Below, in pieces: positions 45,748 through 61,232 of a stretch of 64,000 bases of DNA. The stretch is from assembly GCA_003265685.1 (NCBI GenBank), contig QJOU01000022.1:1-64000 (forward strand). Direction: 5' to 3'. Position numbers and translations under genes: made by a program. Below the pieces are notes generated by a model that made no database searches, was not told the DNA's origin, and was given only the letters and a program-made list of their open reading frames with translations. This DNA comes from Piscinibacter caeni. GTDB lineage: Bacteria; Pseudomonadota; Gammaproteobacteria; Burkholderiales; Burkholderiaceae_C. Position 1 is the stretch's first letter. Each line of letters opens with the position of its first letter.

Positions 45748-47774
45748 GCCTGCGCGGCGTGGCGCAGCATCGGCGGCTCGGGCTCGTCGGACAGCGGCAG
45801 GTCGATGCTGATCATCGTGGCCGCCTCGCCGCGCATGCCGGTGCGGGCCTGGGTGCGCAACGCGCCGGTCAGCGACTCGCAGCGGCCCTGGAAGCCCTGC
45901 AGCCGGCCGTCTTGCGCCTCGAGTTCGGTCAGCCGCGTCTCGAGCTCGCCGGCGGCGGCCTGGATGCGCTCGAGCGCCTCGCGGCGGCGCCGGAAGGCGC
46001 GCCGGCGCTCGCGCAGCTGCGCGTCGACCTGGGCCGAGGCGGACTTGTTCCACAGCTCCATCTCGGCGCTCGCGTTCTCGAACACCACGCGCAGCTTGGA
46101 CATCAGCATGCGCCGGAACTGCTCCATGAACCTGGGCTGCGACAGGCGCAGCGCCTGGGTCAGGCCGAGGTACTGGGTGTAGCTCTTCTCGATCAGGCGC
46201 AGTTCGTCGGCGAAGCGCTCCAGGTCCGGGCCCGGATTGACCGCCAGGCTGAAGCCGAATTCGGCATTCAGCTTGCCGAAGGTGGCGCTGAGCATCTCGC
46301 GGATCTCGCCGCTGCGCCTGGCCGCGGCGCCGAGCAGCCCATGCAGGCGCTGGCACAAGGCAACGAAGGCCTTGCGGGCGCCGAGGTTCAGCAGCGAGGC
46401 CGACATCTGCTCCTGCATCTGGCCGACCTGCTCGCGCAGGCGGTCGGAGGAGAGGTCGACCATCGCGTCCTTCAGCATGCGGCTGTGCACCGCGCGCATC
46501 GCCTGCAGCTTGGTGGTGCAGACCTCGAACTCGCTCGTCTCGGCGTCCACGCGCTGCAGCATCATCTGCAGCTTGCCGGCGCTCTTGCCGCGCAGGCCGC
46601 GCAGCTCGAGCATCTGCTCGGCGAGCTGGCGGCGCCGGTCGATCACATGGCGCGCGACATGGTTCTCGATCGTGGCGGCCGCCTCGACCACCACGCGCTC
46701 GAGCAGCGCACGGCGGTGCGGCATCAGCTCGGCGCCGAGCGCACCCTCCAGCGCGGGCAGGCGGCTCTCGGCCAGGCCGGCCGGATCACCGGCCACGCGC
46801 GCGGCCAGTGCCTGGCGCGCCGAGAGCGGGAACACCCGCTCGGCCGGGATCGCCAGGGTGCGCGCCGTCTCGCTGACCTGCGAGGCGATCTGCTCGCGCA
46901 CCACCGCCGGCGAGGCAAGCGGGTCGATCAGCGCGTCGATCTTGTTCAGCACGACGAAGCGCGACAGCGGGTCGGTGCCGAGGTGGTCGCGCCAGATCGC
47001 GAGATCGCTCTTGGTCACGCCGGTGTCGGCGCCGAGGATGAAGACGGTGGCGTGCGCGGTGGGCAGCAGCGAGAGCGTCAGCTCGGGCTCGGCGCCGATC
47101 GCGTTCAGGCCCGGCGTGTCGAGCACCACCAGGCCCTGCTTGAGCAGCGGGTGCGGGTAGTTGATCAGCGCATGGCGCCAGGCCGGCACCTCGACGCGGC
47201 CCATCTCGTCCAGCGGCGGGTTGTCGTCCGGCGTCTCGTCGTTCCAGAAACCGAGCGCGCGGGCGTCGTCCTTCGAGACCCAGGAGGTGCGCATCACCTC
47301 GCGCAGCGTCTCGGCCAGGCGCTCGGGGTTCCTGGTGTCGAGCTCGATCTGCTTCCACTGGCGCGGCTGCTGGCGCAGTTCGCCGAGCGACTGGCCGTTC
47401 AGGCGCGTCTCGATCGGCAGCAGCGCCAGGCCGGGAGCCTCCTCGCCGTCCCAGGCCAGCTCGACCGGGCACATCGTGGTGCGGCCCGGCGTGGCAGGCA
47501 GGATGCGCCGGCCGGCGTCGGCAAAGAAGATCGCGTTGATCAGCTCCGACTTGCCGCGCGAGAACTCGGCGACGAAGGCGACGACCAGCTTCTCCTGGGC
47601 GAGCCGCTCGCGCACGGCGGCCAGCTGGGCCTCGATCTGCACGTCGGCCAGCTCGTGGTCGGCCAGGAAACGCGCGACCGCTTCGAGGTTCGTCAGCAAG
47701 CCCGAGCGCCAGCCGCTCAGGGCGTCGAGACTGCTGGCGAACGAGGTCGACATGGCGCGTACGGAGCCCGGCAT
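45744..47774 (-). CDS. Dynamin-like GTPase
   Basis: A 676-residue large GTPase. G1 [11 protein letters not shown] (about 70-80), G2-region Thr in PGRTTMCP, G3 DTPGLN, G4 NKID. The remainder is helical with long charged coiled coils (about 395-620), as in bacterial dynamin-like proteins that act on membranes. ATG at 47774; a later ATG (47753) is possible. Translationally coupled to mutY. Confidence 0.9.
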   Translation of the reverse strand: MPGSVRAMSTSFASSLDALSGWRSGLLTNLEAVARFLADHELADVQIEAQLAAVRERLAQEKLVVAFVAEFSRGKSELINAIFFADAGRRILPATPGRTTMCPVELAWDGEEAPGLALLPIETRLNGQSLGELRQQPRQWKQIELDTRNPERLAETLREVMRTSWVSKDDARALGFWNDETPDDNPPLDEMGRVEVPAWRHALINYPHPLLKQGLVVLDTPGLNAIGAEPELTLSLLPTAHATVFILGADTGVTKSDLAIWRDHLGTDPLSRFVVLNKIDALIDPLASPAVVREQIASQVSETARTLAIPAERVFPLSARQALAARVAGDPAGLAESRLPALEGALGAELMPHRRALLERVVVEAAATIENHVARHVIDRRRQLAEQMLELRGLRGKSAGKLQMMLQRVDAETSEFEVCTTKLQAMRAVHSRMLKDAMVDLSSDRLREQVGQMQEQMSASLLNLGARKAFVALCQRLHGLLGAAARRSGEIREMLSATFGKLNAEFGFSLAVNPGPDLERFADELRLIEKSYTQYLGLTQALRLSQPRFMEQFRRMLMSKLRVVFENASAEMELWNKSASAQVDAQLRERRRAFRRRREALERIQAAAGELETRLTELEAQDGRLQGFQGRCESLTGALRTQARTGMRGEAATMISIDLPLSDEPEPPMLRHAAQA

Positions 47775-47895
47775 ATGGATCGGGGCATCCTAGCGCATGC
47801 CCTGTCGCCCCCCGCACCCCGGGGAGGGTGCGGATACATCTTCTCACCAGCAGCGCCGGTGCGCTGCCGGATTGGTCACGCTTGGACCGGCGGCC

Positions 47896-49362
<1,467 letters not shown>

Positions 49363-49400
49363 GATCTCTTCGCTCTGATCGTTGTGTGGTCGTGGTCAGG

Positions 49401-54149
<4,749 letters not shown>

Positions 54150-54179
54150 GGCAGGCTCCGGCAGATCGAAACGGCCGCA

Positions 54180-54208
54180 AGCTTACTGCAGCGCAACATG
54201 GGCGCCAA
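54180..54208 (-). promoter_or_regulatory. Candidate gltB promoter
   Basis: Minus strand TTGGCG (54203-54208), 17-bp spacer and TAAGCT (54180-54185), 31 bp upstream of the gltB ATG. The REP-like palindrome lies just upstream. Confidence 0.35.
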
Positions 54209-54212
54209 GGAG

Positions 54213-54239
54213 TTTAAATGGGGTCCGACCCCATTTAAA
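54213..54239. repeat. REP-like palindrome upstream of gltB
   Basis: TTTAAATGGGGTC, one base, GACCCCATTTAAA: 13-bp perfect arms. The GGGGTCnGACCCC kernel is typical of REP-type sequences mobilised by REP-associated tyrosine transposases; one such gene lies 27 bp away. Confidence 0.75.
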
Positions 54240-54265
54240 TAGATCGAGAGATCAGGTCAGACTAT

Positions 54266-54994
54266 TTAGGGGACAGATATATTCCCCACCATCACGGCGG
54301 TGCTGGCCTGGCGGCTCGGGCGCCCCCGCCGCAGCGGCGACGGACGGCGGTTCGTGCCGGCGCGCAACCCGTCGACGAAGGCGGTCGAACCGAGCGCCCA
54401 GCCTTTCAGGGCGGCGTCCCGCACCGCCTCGCGCGCGGCGGCCGGCACCGGCTGCGCCAGCAGCGCCAGGTAGGCCGCCTCGCGCTCGAACGGCGTGTTG
54501 CCGAGGGCCCAGAACAGCTCATGCTCGGTCAGCGCCGGATCGTGCCGGCGGCCAAGGTGGTGCGCGGCGCTCGACCAGCGCGGCGTGTCGGCACCGCTTG
54601 CAAGCGGCGTGCCGTCGTCGTCGCAACCCTCGACGAAACGCAGCGCCTCGATGAAGTGCGCCTGCGGCTCGAGCACCGTCGACCGGAAACGCCCCTCCCA
54701 GGGCGTGCCGGCACGCTGGTGGCGCTGGTTGAAGGCGCGCACGTAGCGGCGCCCCACGGCCTGCATCATCTGCCCCAGTGCGGTGGCCGTGGTCGGCGTG
54801 GCGAGCAACCGCACCTCGCCGGCGAACAGCCCGTAGCCGTGCAGCAGCACCCCCGCCTCGCGCGCGGCACCGGCCAGCGCCTGCAGGTAGGTGGCACGGT
54901 CGGCCTCGTCCAGCAGCACCGGCTGGCCGTTCAGGCCGCGGTGCACCACGACATGCGGCAGACCGGCGACGACGAGGCGGGGCAGGCGGGCCAA
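54266..54994 (-). CDS. REP-associated tyrosine transposase-like protein, HUH motif lost
   Basis: A 242-residue member of the IS200-like/RAYT family. It starts MARLPRLVVAGLPHVVVHRG (TTG at 54994) and has the usual RRYVRAFNQRHQRAGTPWEGRF block with the Tyr nucleophile position. The metal-binding HUH position, usually MPNHVHL, here reads FAGEVRLL, so both His are absent. A C-terminal extension with NTPFEREAAYLAL is present. It is probably inactive or repurposed. It lies 15 bp past the minor-pilin gene. Confidence 0.8.
   Translation of the reverse strand: MARLPRLVVAGLPHVVVHRGLNGQPVLLDEADRATYLQALAGAAREAGVLLHGYGLFAGEVRLLATPTTATALGQMMQAVGRRYVRAFNQRHQRAGTPWEGRFRSTVLEPQAHFIEALRFVEGCDDDGTPLASGADTPRWSSAAHHLGRRHDPALTEHELFWALGNTPFEREAAYLALLAQPVPAAAREAVRDAALKGWALGSTAFVDGLRAGTNRRPSPLRRGRPSRQASTAVMVGNISVP
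54269..54287. repeat. Second REP-like sequence at the end of the RAYT-like gene
   Basis: GGGGACAGATATATTCCCC, inside the last codons of the transposase-like gene. GGGGACAGA...TCCCC sequences are characteristic of REP units near such genes. It encodes part of the C-terminus GNISVP. Confidence 0.6.
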
Positions 54995-55009
54995 GGCGGT
55001 GGTGGCGCG

Positions 55010-55612
55010 TCAGATGCCGCCCGCGGCGGCACTGCAGGTGACCGGGTCGGGCTTGCACACTCGTATCCGCCCGGTGGTGTTGGCGATGATGCGGCGCGTG
55101 TCGGTGCCGTTGTAGAGGTCGATCGCGTGCACGCCGCCGGGCGGGAACGCGCCGTCGAGCTGCACCATGAAGCCGCTGCCATTGAACATCGCGTACGGCA
55201 CGCCGGCGCTGAGGAAGCCGGTCACGTCGGCCGAGGCCGGGCTGGACAGGGAGGCCGGCAGCGCTGCATGCCGCGTGATCTCGAAGTCGGTGCCCTCCTC
55301 CATGGTCAGCGAGCCGGCCGTGACGTTGCTGTTGACGTCGACGAAGGCGATCCAGCCGCTGGACCAGGTCGCCCCGTCGGCCGGCACGACGAAGGCGCGC
55401 AGCTGGCGCTTCATGGCCTCGGCGCGCGCCGCGCTGAGCGCGGCGAGGAACTCGTTGGACGTGCTGGTCAGTTCCGCATTGCGCCGGTAGGCGATGAAGC
55501 TCGGCGACGCGATGCCCAGCAGGATCGCGATCATCGCGATCACGACCATCAGCTCGACCAGGGTCATGCCCCGTCGGCGCCACGCCGGCATTCGCAGGGT
55601 CGGCAGCTTCAT
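55010..55612 (-). CDS. GspH/FimT-type minor pseudopilin
   Basis: A 200-residue prepilin-like protein. After a short basic leader (MKLPTLRMPAWRRRG) comes the processed N-terminus MTLVELMVVIAMIAILLGIA with Glu5. GspH/FimT C-terminal domain pattern follows. ATG at 55612 overlaps the end of pilE by 4 bp (55609-55612). Last pilin gene of the cluster. Confidence 0.9.
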   Translation of the reverse strand: MKLPTLRMPAWRRRGMTLVELMVVIAMIAILLGIASPSFIAYRRNAELTSTSNEFLAALSAARAEAMKRQLRAFVVPADGATWSSGWIAFVDVNSNVTAGSLTMEEGTDFEITRHAALPASLSSPASADVTGFLSAGVPYAMFNGSGFMVQLDGAFPPGGVHAIDLYNGTDTRRIIANTTGRIRVCKPDPVTCSAAAGGI

Positions 55613-56109
55613 TTCCAGCAGACCTCCGGCTTGGTTCCGTTGCAGTCCTTGCGGCCGGTGCTCATCAGCGAGAGCGTGCCGGCGGCCGGATCGTTGCCGG
55701 CCGGATTGGGCACCGCGGAGAGCGTCACGCACTGGTTGGCCGGCAGCGGGGCGCCGCCGACCACGCAGGCCGTCGCGGACAGCAGGTGCGCATTCGAGCG
55801 CGGGCTGGATTTCGTCGCGAACGGCGTTGTCACGGTCGCGCCGGCGCAGTTGGTGCCGGTCGAGGCGCCGGCGCTGGCGTTGAACAGGAAGTAGCAGCCG
55901 TTCTGCGACAGGTACCGCTCCTGCTGCTGCATCAGGTTCATCAGCGCGGTGCGCGCCTCGGCGCGCCGGCCCTTGAGCACCGATTCGGTGTAGGCCGGGT
56001 ACGCGACCGAGGCGATCACGCCGATGATCGCCACCACGATCATCAGCTCCAGCAGCGAGAAGCCGCCGGCCTTGTGGGCGGCCCGCAGGCCGACGGCGTG
56101 CGTGCGCAT
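55609..56109 (-). CDS. pilE: Type IV pilin-like protein PilE
   Basis: A 166-residue prepilin; leader ending AGG, then FSLLELMIVVAIIGVIASVAYPAY with Glu5. Cys residues near the C-terminus (CNGTKPEVC) suggest a D-region disulphide. ATG at 56109 overlaps the pilY1 stop by one base (TGATG); a GTG one codon upstream (56112) is equally possible. In minor-pilin clusters this PilE is usually a minor subunit, not the main pilin. Confidence 0.88.
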   Translation of the reverse strand: MRTHAVGLRAAHKAGGFSLLELMIVVAIIGVIASVAYPAYTESVLKGRRAEARTALMNLMQQQERYLSQNGCYFLFNASAGASTGTNCAGATVTTPFATKSSPRSNAHLLSATACVVGGAPLPANQCVTLSAVPNPAGNDPAAGTLSLMSTGRKDCNGTKPEVCWK

Positions 56110-59100
56110 CACGGGGCGTTCCTCAGTTCCTGGTAGTTGCTGATCTCGCGCCAGCCGAGCCGGCCGCTCATGCTGTCGCTGGTGATGCTCGGCGGCGCGG
56201 AGACACCGGCCGAACCCTGCAGGATGATCTGCCAGCGCGAGGTCTGGCGGCGCATCCGGGTCGAGTCGGTCCCGTCCTTCGACGAATTGCCCAGCTGCAT
56301 CACGAACGGCTCGCCGAGGATGCCTACGGTGGACACCGTGCCGGTGCCCCTGCCGCTGAGGAAATCGATGATGTACAGGTTGCCGCTGCCGTTGTCGCAG
56401 CTGTTGAGCGCCGGGATCACCGAGCCGAACACGAGCTTGCCGGCCAGCACGGCGAAGTTGCTGATCTGGCGTTCGCCGGTACCCGCGCTCGCCGGCGTGG
56501 TGGTGGTGCCGGAGAACGGGAAGTCGAAGTACCAGCCGGCGCGCGAGGTGGTGCTGTTGTCGGTGGTCGGGCGTCCCCAGTTGAACGCGGTGAATGCGAC
56601 GGTCGTGCCCGTCATGCTGCCTTGCATCAGGCGCGGCCGGCCGGCGATCGCCGCCTCGGGCGTGGCAACGCCGTCGACGGTGGCGCTGCCGTTGTCGAGC
56701 ACCGCGTAGACCGACTGCGCGTTGTACGGCGGCGAGATGTCGCTCACCTCGAGGAACTTGCCGGTGCCGAAGGCCACCACGATGCTGCGGTTCGGGCCGA
56801 ACACCAGGGCGGGCTCCATCGAGATCGGCTGCCGGTTGGTGCTGCCCGACGCGTCGCGCGCCACGTACATCGGCAGCGCCACGCCCGACTGCTTGAACGA
56901 GCTGAGCGCGTCCAGCGACCAGGCGCTCGCCGCCGTCTTGGTGAAGTCCAGCTTCCAGAGGTTGCCCTGCAGGTCGCCGACATACAGGTAGCTCAGCTCG
57001 GTGGCGTTACCCACGCGGGCGCTGAAGCCGATGATGCCGCTGGTGATCGCGTTGGTGCGCACCGGGAACTTGATCTTGAAGTAGTTGCCGTTGAGCGACC
57101 AGCTGTCGGTCTTGGGCTTGCCGAGGTCGAGGAAGAACAGCGCCGGCTCGGCGGTGCTGCTCGCCCGGCCGTCGGCCGCGTGGTTGTTGACCCCGCTGGC
57201 CACCACGGCGAAGTACTTGTAGTTCGGGGTCGCCGATCCGGCGTTCAGGTTGACCTTCAGGATCTGCGGCTTGCCGACCACGTTGCCGAGGTCGACGTCG
57301 TCGCGGTCGGTGAACTCCCACAAGACCTTGTCGTTGCCCGCGCCGCTGGCGAAGGCGGTCGGGTCGGTGACGTCGAGCGCATACACGCCCTGGCCGCCGC
57401 CGCCGGTGCCGCCCACCAGCACCGTCTTCCAGTTCGGCGAGGCGCTCGTGCCGGTGTTGGCCTCGGCCACCGTCGGCGTGGCGTCGACGTAGCTCTGGTG
57501 CGTGTAGTTCGGCGAGGTCAGTGCCGTCAGGCGCGGCACCACCCAGCTCGGGATGTAGGCGAACAGCTCGTCGCCGGTGTCGGCGTTGAAGCCATGCAGC
57601 ATGCCGTCGTTGGCGCCGGCGAACAGCGCCTTGACACGGTTGCGGTTGGTCGACTCGAACGACGCGTAGGAGCTGTCGGAGATGTTCTTGCTCGGCGCAC
57701 CGGAGAAGGCCACGCCGGAGTTGACGATGTCGCCCAGGCGGCCGCTGCGGCGCCGGAACACCACGCCGGTGCCGGCCTCGGAGGCACGTTCGCCGCGCAG
57801 GTAGTTCAGGCGCGCCTCGCCGATCGTGTCGGAGTCGGGCGTCGAGCCGCCGGGGGGCAGCTTCATCGCGTCCTTGATCTGCGCCGGCAGGCTGCCGCTC
57901 CAGACGAACTCGGCGGTGTTGAACAGCCCCGTGCCCGAGCCGCTGTAGTAGCCGACGTAGATGTTGCGCGAGGCCACGCTGCGGTCGTCCAGCTTGCCGG
58001 AGGCGCCGACGGCGTCGCCCGCCAGGTTGCGCCAGGGCGAGTTCTGCAGCGTGCCGATCGACACCGCGGTGCCGTCGGTGGACAGCGTGACCGGGTAGGC
58101 GACCAGGTCGCCGCTCCAGTCGGCCGGGTCGAACTGCGCCTGGTAGACCAGGCCGCCCGAGGTGGTGAGGCGCTGCGTGGAGATCGCGCCACCGGCGATC
58201 GAGGCGGCCTCGGTGGCGATGTTGGCGAAGATCTGGTCGAGCGCGTCGAGCACCTCCTGCGCCGAGCTGGACAGGAAGTAGTTCTTGGCCTCCTGCTTGT
58301 CGGGGTTGGTCGACTTGCGCTCCCAGTTCAGGTTATCCGGGTCGTTGACGAAGTTGTTGTCCGAGGGCTTGGTGCCCGGGGCCAGCTTCTTGAACGGGTT
58401 GCCGCTCTCGGTCACGTCCTTGAAGCCGCCGTACTTGGCGGCGAAATAGAACTGGTTGCGCGTGCGGTGCACGGTCGGGTCGGTCTGCTGGCCGTACTCG
58501 TTGACGTCCAGCCAGTAGGTCGTCACGCGCATGCCGGGGCGGCGCTTGGCGGTGTCGCTCCACTGGTTGCCGCGGATGTCGTGCGTGTTCGCCCAGTAGG
58601 CGATGCCGGCCATGTAGTACGACGCGTTGTCGGCGCCGATGTTCTGGTTCTCCATGCCCCAGCGCGCGCTGACCGGCGTGTTGGGGTTGCTGGTGCTGCG
58701 CGAGACGCCCTTGCCGTCGGTGTAGGTCACCGCGGTGTTGGACTCGAAGCCGCCCACCACCTTGGTCCAGTAGTAGAAGTCGGGTTCGTTGGCGGCGTCG
58801 CTGGCGGTGCGCGCCGCGTCGCCCTTGCCGGTCCGCGAGGACGGGTTGCCCGGCACGTAGCGGTCGTTGTGGGTGTTGACGTCGCCGATGCCGACGATGT
58901 TGTTGCGCACGCAGCTGTAGTCGGTCATGCCGGCGACGGCCGGGTGCGGATCGGTGTAGTTCGTGTACACCGGGAAACCGTCGCGCATCGTGTCGGTGAT
59001 GCCGGTGATCGACGAGTGGCCGACGGTGCTGTCGATGTTGGTCGGCTGCAGGCCCTGGATGTAGCGCATGCTCTCGTAGTAGAGCTCGCCCACCGGGTCG

Positions 59101-60557
59101 TAGGTCTTGTACTGGCCGAAGGTACCGTGGCGACCGAACTGGTTCAGGTAGTTGATCACGCCGCTGATCGACTGGCCGGGCCAGTTGCTGCCGGTGCCGC
59201 TGTTCGGGCCGCCGCCGGAATCCGGGTCGCGCAGGAACACGCCGGTCACGTCGTCCCACTCGCGCACCGGGTTGGCGCCGGTGACCAGGTTGAAGTTCGA
59301 GTCGAAGGACTTGTCGCCGACGTACTTCATCGGCGCGCGCAGCACGCCGCCGTGGCGCTGCGGGTCGCTCGGGCTGTGGTTCAGGTAGCCGAAGGCGGCC
59401 ACGCGCACCCGGTCGCTGTACTTCTGCAGGTTGCCCACCGGCTTGTAGCTGCCCGAGGGGTAGCGCTGGCACAGGTCGATGCGCGGGTCGGTCAGCACGC
59501 CGCCCGAACTCTCGCAGACCTTGACGCGGGTGTAGAAGAAGCTGTCGGAGGTCAGCCCGCCGGTCGAGACGCTCGGCCGCGTGTAGCAGGCCTTGACGAT
59601 GCCCTGCAGCGGATCGCCGAACGTGGTGTTGTCGCAGGCCACGTTCGAGTTGACGGTCATGAAGCGCCACTCGGTCTGGCCGATGATGCCGTAGGCGACG
59701 TCCACCGTACCGCTGACGTTGCAGGTGGCGTTCTCGGCCGCGCAGGGCGTGGTGGAGAAGTCGCTCGGCAGCGTGCCGGTGTAGTTGGAGACGACGTTGA
59801 GCACCGGTGGTGTGCCGCCCGTACCGAGGTTGGAATTGTTGCCCGGCGTGGCGCACGAGCCGGTGGCCTGGGTGCCGAAGTGCACCCGGTTCAGGCAGTT
59901 CGCGACGTGGATGTCACCGGTGTAGGCGCCGCGCAGCGTGCTGGGCACCGCGCCGGCGGCCTGCGCCGCGGTGAGGATCTTGTCGGGGAAGTTCGAGCCG
60001 TTCCAGAAGTTGTTGGAAACGCTGGTGTTGGGCAGCACCGCGCGCTGCAGCACGGTCATCGTGCCGGTGTCGACGACGCGGTCGCCGCCGGTCAGGCCCA
60101 GGCGCAGCACGTCGATGGCCGAGCTGGTGGCCCAGTTCATGAAGTTGCCGCTGAAGCCGGTGCCGCCACAGGTGCGGTTGGTGGCCGCACCGATGCGGTC
60201 GAAGCGCTTCAGCCCCGGCGTCGGGTCGTTGACGTAGGTGTAGCAGCTCTCGGTGTCGAAGTAGCCGATGTACTTGGTGGTCGGCGCGTAGGTGTTGTCG
60301 CTGTTGGCACCCGGCGAGCTGACGTACTGCGCGCCCACGGTCGGGAATTCGACCGACAGCGCCAGCGTCAGCGTCGGCTTGGCGCGCGCGCCACGCGCGT
60401 ACAGCGGCTCGGCGGCCAGCGCCACGGTGGGCGGCAGCGGGGTCTGGCTCTGGCTCAGCAGCGACGCGAATGCCGCGGCGATCAGCACCGGGGCACCGAT
60501 CCAGCGGGCCGTGCGGCTGGCGCCGACGGCGTGCAGCAGGTTCATGAGGCGCGACAT
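56109..60557 (-). CDS. pilY1: Type IV pilus tip-associated protein PilY1
   Basis: A 1482-residue exported protein. Signal sequence near residues 15-49 (WIGAPVLIAAAFASLL). The large N-terminal region has no clear VWA MIDAS motif. The C-terminal part, from about residue 900, is the PilC/PilY beta-propeller, recognisable by VKALFAGANDGMLHGFNADTG and WKTVLVGGTGGGGQGVYALDVT. PilY1 primes pilus assembly and may act in adhesion and surface sensing. Starts 3 bp after pilX. Confidence 0.93.
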   Translation of the reverse strand: MSRLMNLLHAVGASRTARWIGAPVLIAAAFASLLSQSQTPLPPTVALAAEPLYARGARAKPTLTLALSVEFPTVGAQYVSSPGANSDNTYAPTTKYIGYFDTESCYTYVNDPTPGLKRFDRIGAATNRTCGGTGFSGNFMNWATSSAIDVLRLGLTGGDRVVDTGTMTVLQRAVLPNTSVSNNFWNGSNFPDKILTAAQAAGAVPSTLRGAYTGDIHVANCLNRVHFGTQATGSCATPGNNSNLGTGGTPPVLNVVSNYTGTLPSDFSTTPCAAENATCNVSGTVDVAYGIIGQTEWRFMTVNSNVACDNTTFGDPLQGIVKACYTRPSVSTGGLTSDSFFYTRVKVCESSGGVLTDPRIDLCQRYPSGSYKPVGNLQKYSDRVRVAAFGYLNHSPSDPQRHGGVLRAPMKYVGDKSFDSNFNLVTGANPVREWDDVTGVFLRDPDSGGGPNSGTGSNWPGQSISGVINYLNQFGRHGTFGQYKTYDPVGELYYESMRYIQGLQPTNIDSTVGHSSITGITDTMRDGFPVYTNYTDPHPAVAGMTDYSCVRNNIVGIGDVNTHNDRYVPGNPSSRTGKGDAARTASDAANEPDFYYWTKVVGGFESNTAVTYTDGKGVSRSTSNPNTPVSARWGMENQNIGADNASYYMAGIAYWANTHDIRGNQWSDTAKRRPGMRVTTYWLDVNEYGQQTDPTVHRTRNQFYFAAKYGGFKDVTESGNPFKKLAPGTKPSDNNFVNDPDNLNWERKSTNPDKQEAKNYFLSSSAQEVLDALDQIFANIATEAASIAGGAISTQRLTTSGGLVYQAQFDPADWSGDLVAYPVTLSTDGTAVSIGTLQNSPWRNLAGDAVGASGKLDDRSVASRNIYVGYYSGSGTGLFNTAEFVWSGSLPAQIKDAMKLPPGGSTPDSDTIGEARLNYLRGERASEAGTGVVFRRRSGRLGDIVNSGVAFSGAPSKNISDSSYASFESTNRNRVKALFAGANDGMLHGFNADTGDELFAYIPSWVVPRLTALTSPNYTHQSYVDATPTVAEANTGTSASPNWKTVLVGGTGGGGQGVYALDVTDPTAFASGAGNDKVLWEFTDRDDVDLGNVVGKPQILKVNLNAGSATPNYKYFAVVASGVNNHAADGRASSTAEPALFFLDLGKPKTDSWSLNGNYFKIKFPVRTNAITSGIIGFSARVGNATELSYLYVGDLQGNLWKLDFTKTAASAWSLDALSSFKQSGVALPMYVARDASGSTNRQPISMEPALVFGPNRSIVVAFGTGKFLEVSDISPPYNAQSVYAVLDNGSATVDGVATPEAAIAGRPRLMQGSMTGTTVAFTAFNWGRPTTDNSTTSRAGWYFDFPFSGTTTTPASAGTGERQISNFAVLAGKLVFGSVIPALNSCDNGSGNLYIIDFLSGRGTGTVSTVGILGEPFVMQLGNSSKDGTDSTRMRRQTSRWQIILQGSAGVSAPPSITSDSMSGRLGWREISNYQELRNAP

Positions 60558-60560
60558 GGC

Positions 60561-61193
60561 TTAGTCCCTGTCCTTCCTGTAGGTCATCTGCATCACGACC
60601 TGGATGTCCTCGCGCGGACCGAAGCCCATCGCGGTCACCCGGTACAGCTTCAGCTGCGGCTTGCTCGGGTCGTACTTGGCGCTGGAGCCCCACGACTGGT
60701 CGTCCATCACCTCGACCATGTAGCGCGGCTTGCGCGCCGGCTTGATGCCGACACCGCCGGCGTCGAACTGGCCGCCGGTGAACTGCCCGTACTCGACGGT
60801 GCGGGCGGTGGCCGGGTCGTTGTCGAGAAAGTCGACGGTCAGCCAGACCGGCTTCTGCGTCTCGGGCTTGGCTTCGCACAATCCCTGGGACAGGCCGGCG
60901 CTGCCGCAATCGGGCACGAAGATGCCGGTGTTCGACGGGCTGAACTGCGCCACGCGGTTGCCGGCGAAGGCGTTCGGCCCGGCGATGTCGAACTCGGCGT
61001 CCATCAGGGCCGATTCGGCCGACTGCGTGGCCACGAGATTGTCACGGTCGTAGCGCGTCGAGCGTTCGCCCAGCAGCGCGATCTGCGCGCCGCCGATGCC
61101 GAGGATGGTCACGACCACCAGGATCAGCAGCACGACGACCAGCGTCACGCCACGCTGGGCGGACGGCGGTGGAAACGGGGAGGGCTTGTGCAT
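60561..61193 (-). CDS. pilX: Type IV pilus assembly protein PilX
   Basis: A 210-residue minor-pilin protein: short leader then GVTLVVVLLILVVVTILGIGGAQ, where the conserved Glu5 of other pilins is replaced by Val. This is usual for PilX/GspK-type subunits at the tip. A PilX-type N-terminal and C-terminal domain follow. ATG at 61193. Confidence 0.9.
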   Translation of the reverse strand: MHKPSPFPPPSAQRGVTLVVVLLILVVVTILGIGGAQIALLGERSTRYDRDNLVATQSAESALMDAEFDIAGPNAFAGNRVAQFSPSNTGIFVPDCGSAGLSQGLCEAKPETQKPVWLTVDFLDNDPATARTVEYGQFTGGQFDAGGVGIKPARKPRYMVEVMDDQSWGSSAKYDPSKPQLKLYRVTAMGFGPREDIQVVMQMTYRKDRD

Positions 61194-61232
61194 GGCGGCG
61201 TCCAGGTCCGGAAGCGTTGGCGTGCGTTCGGG

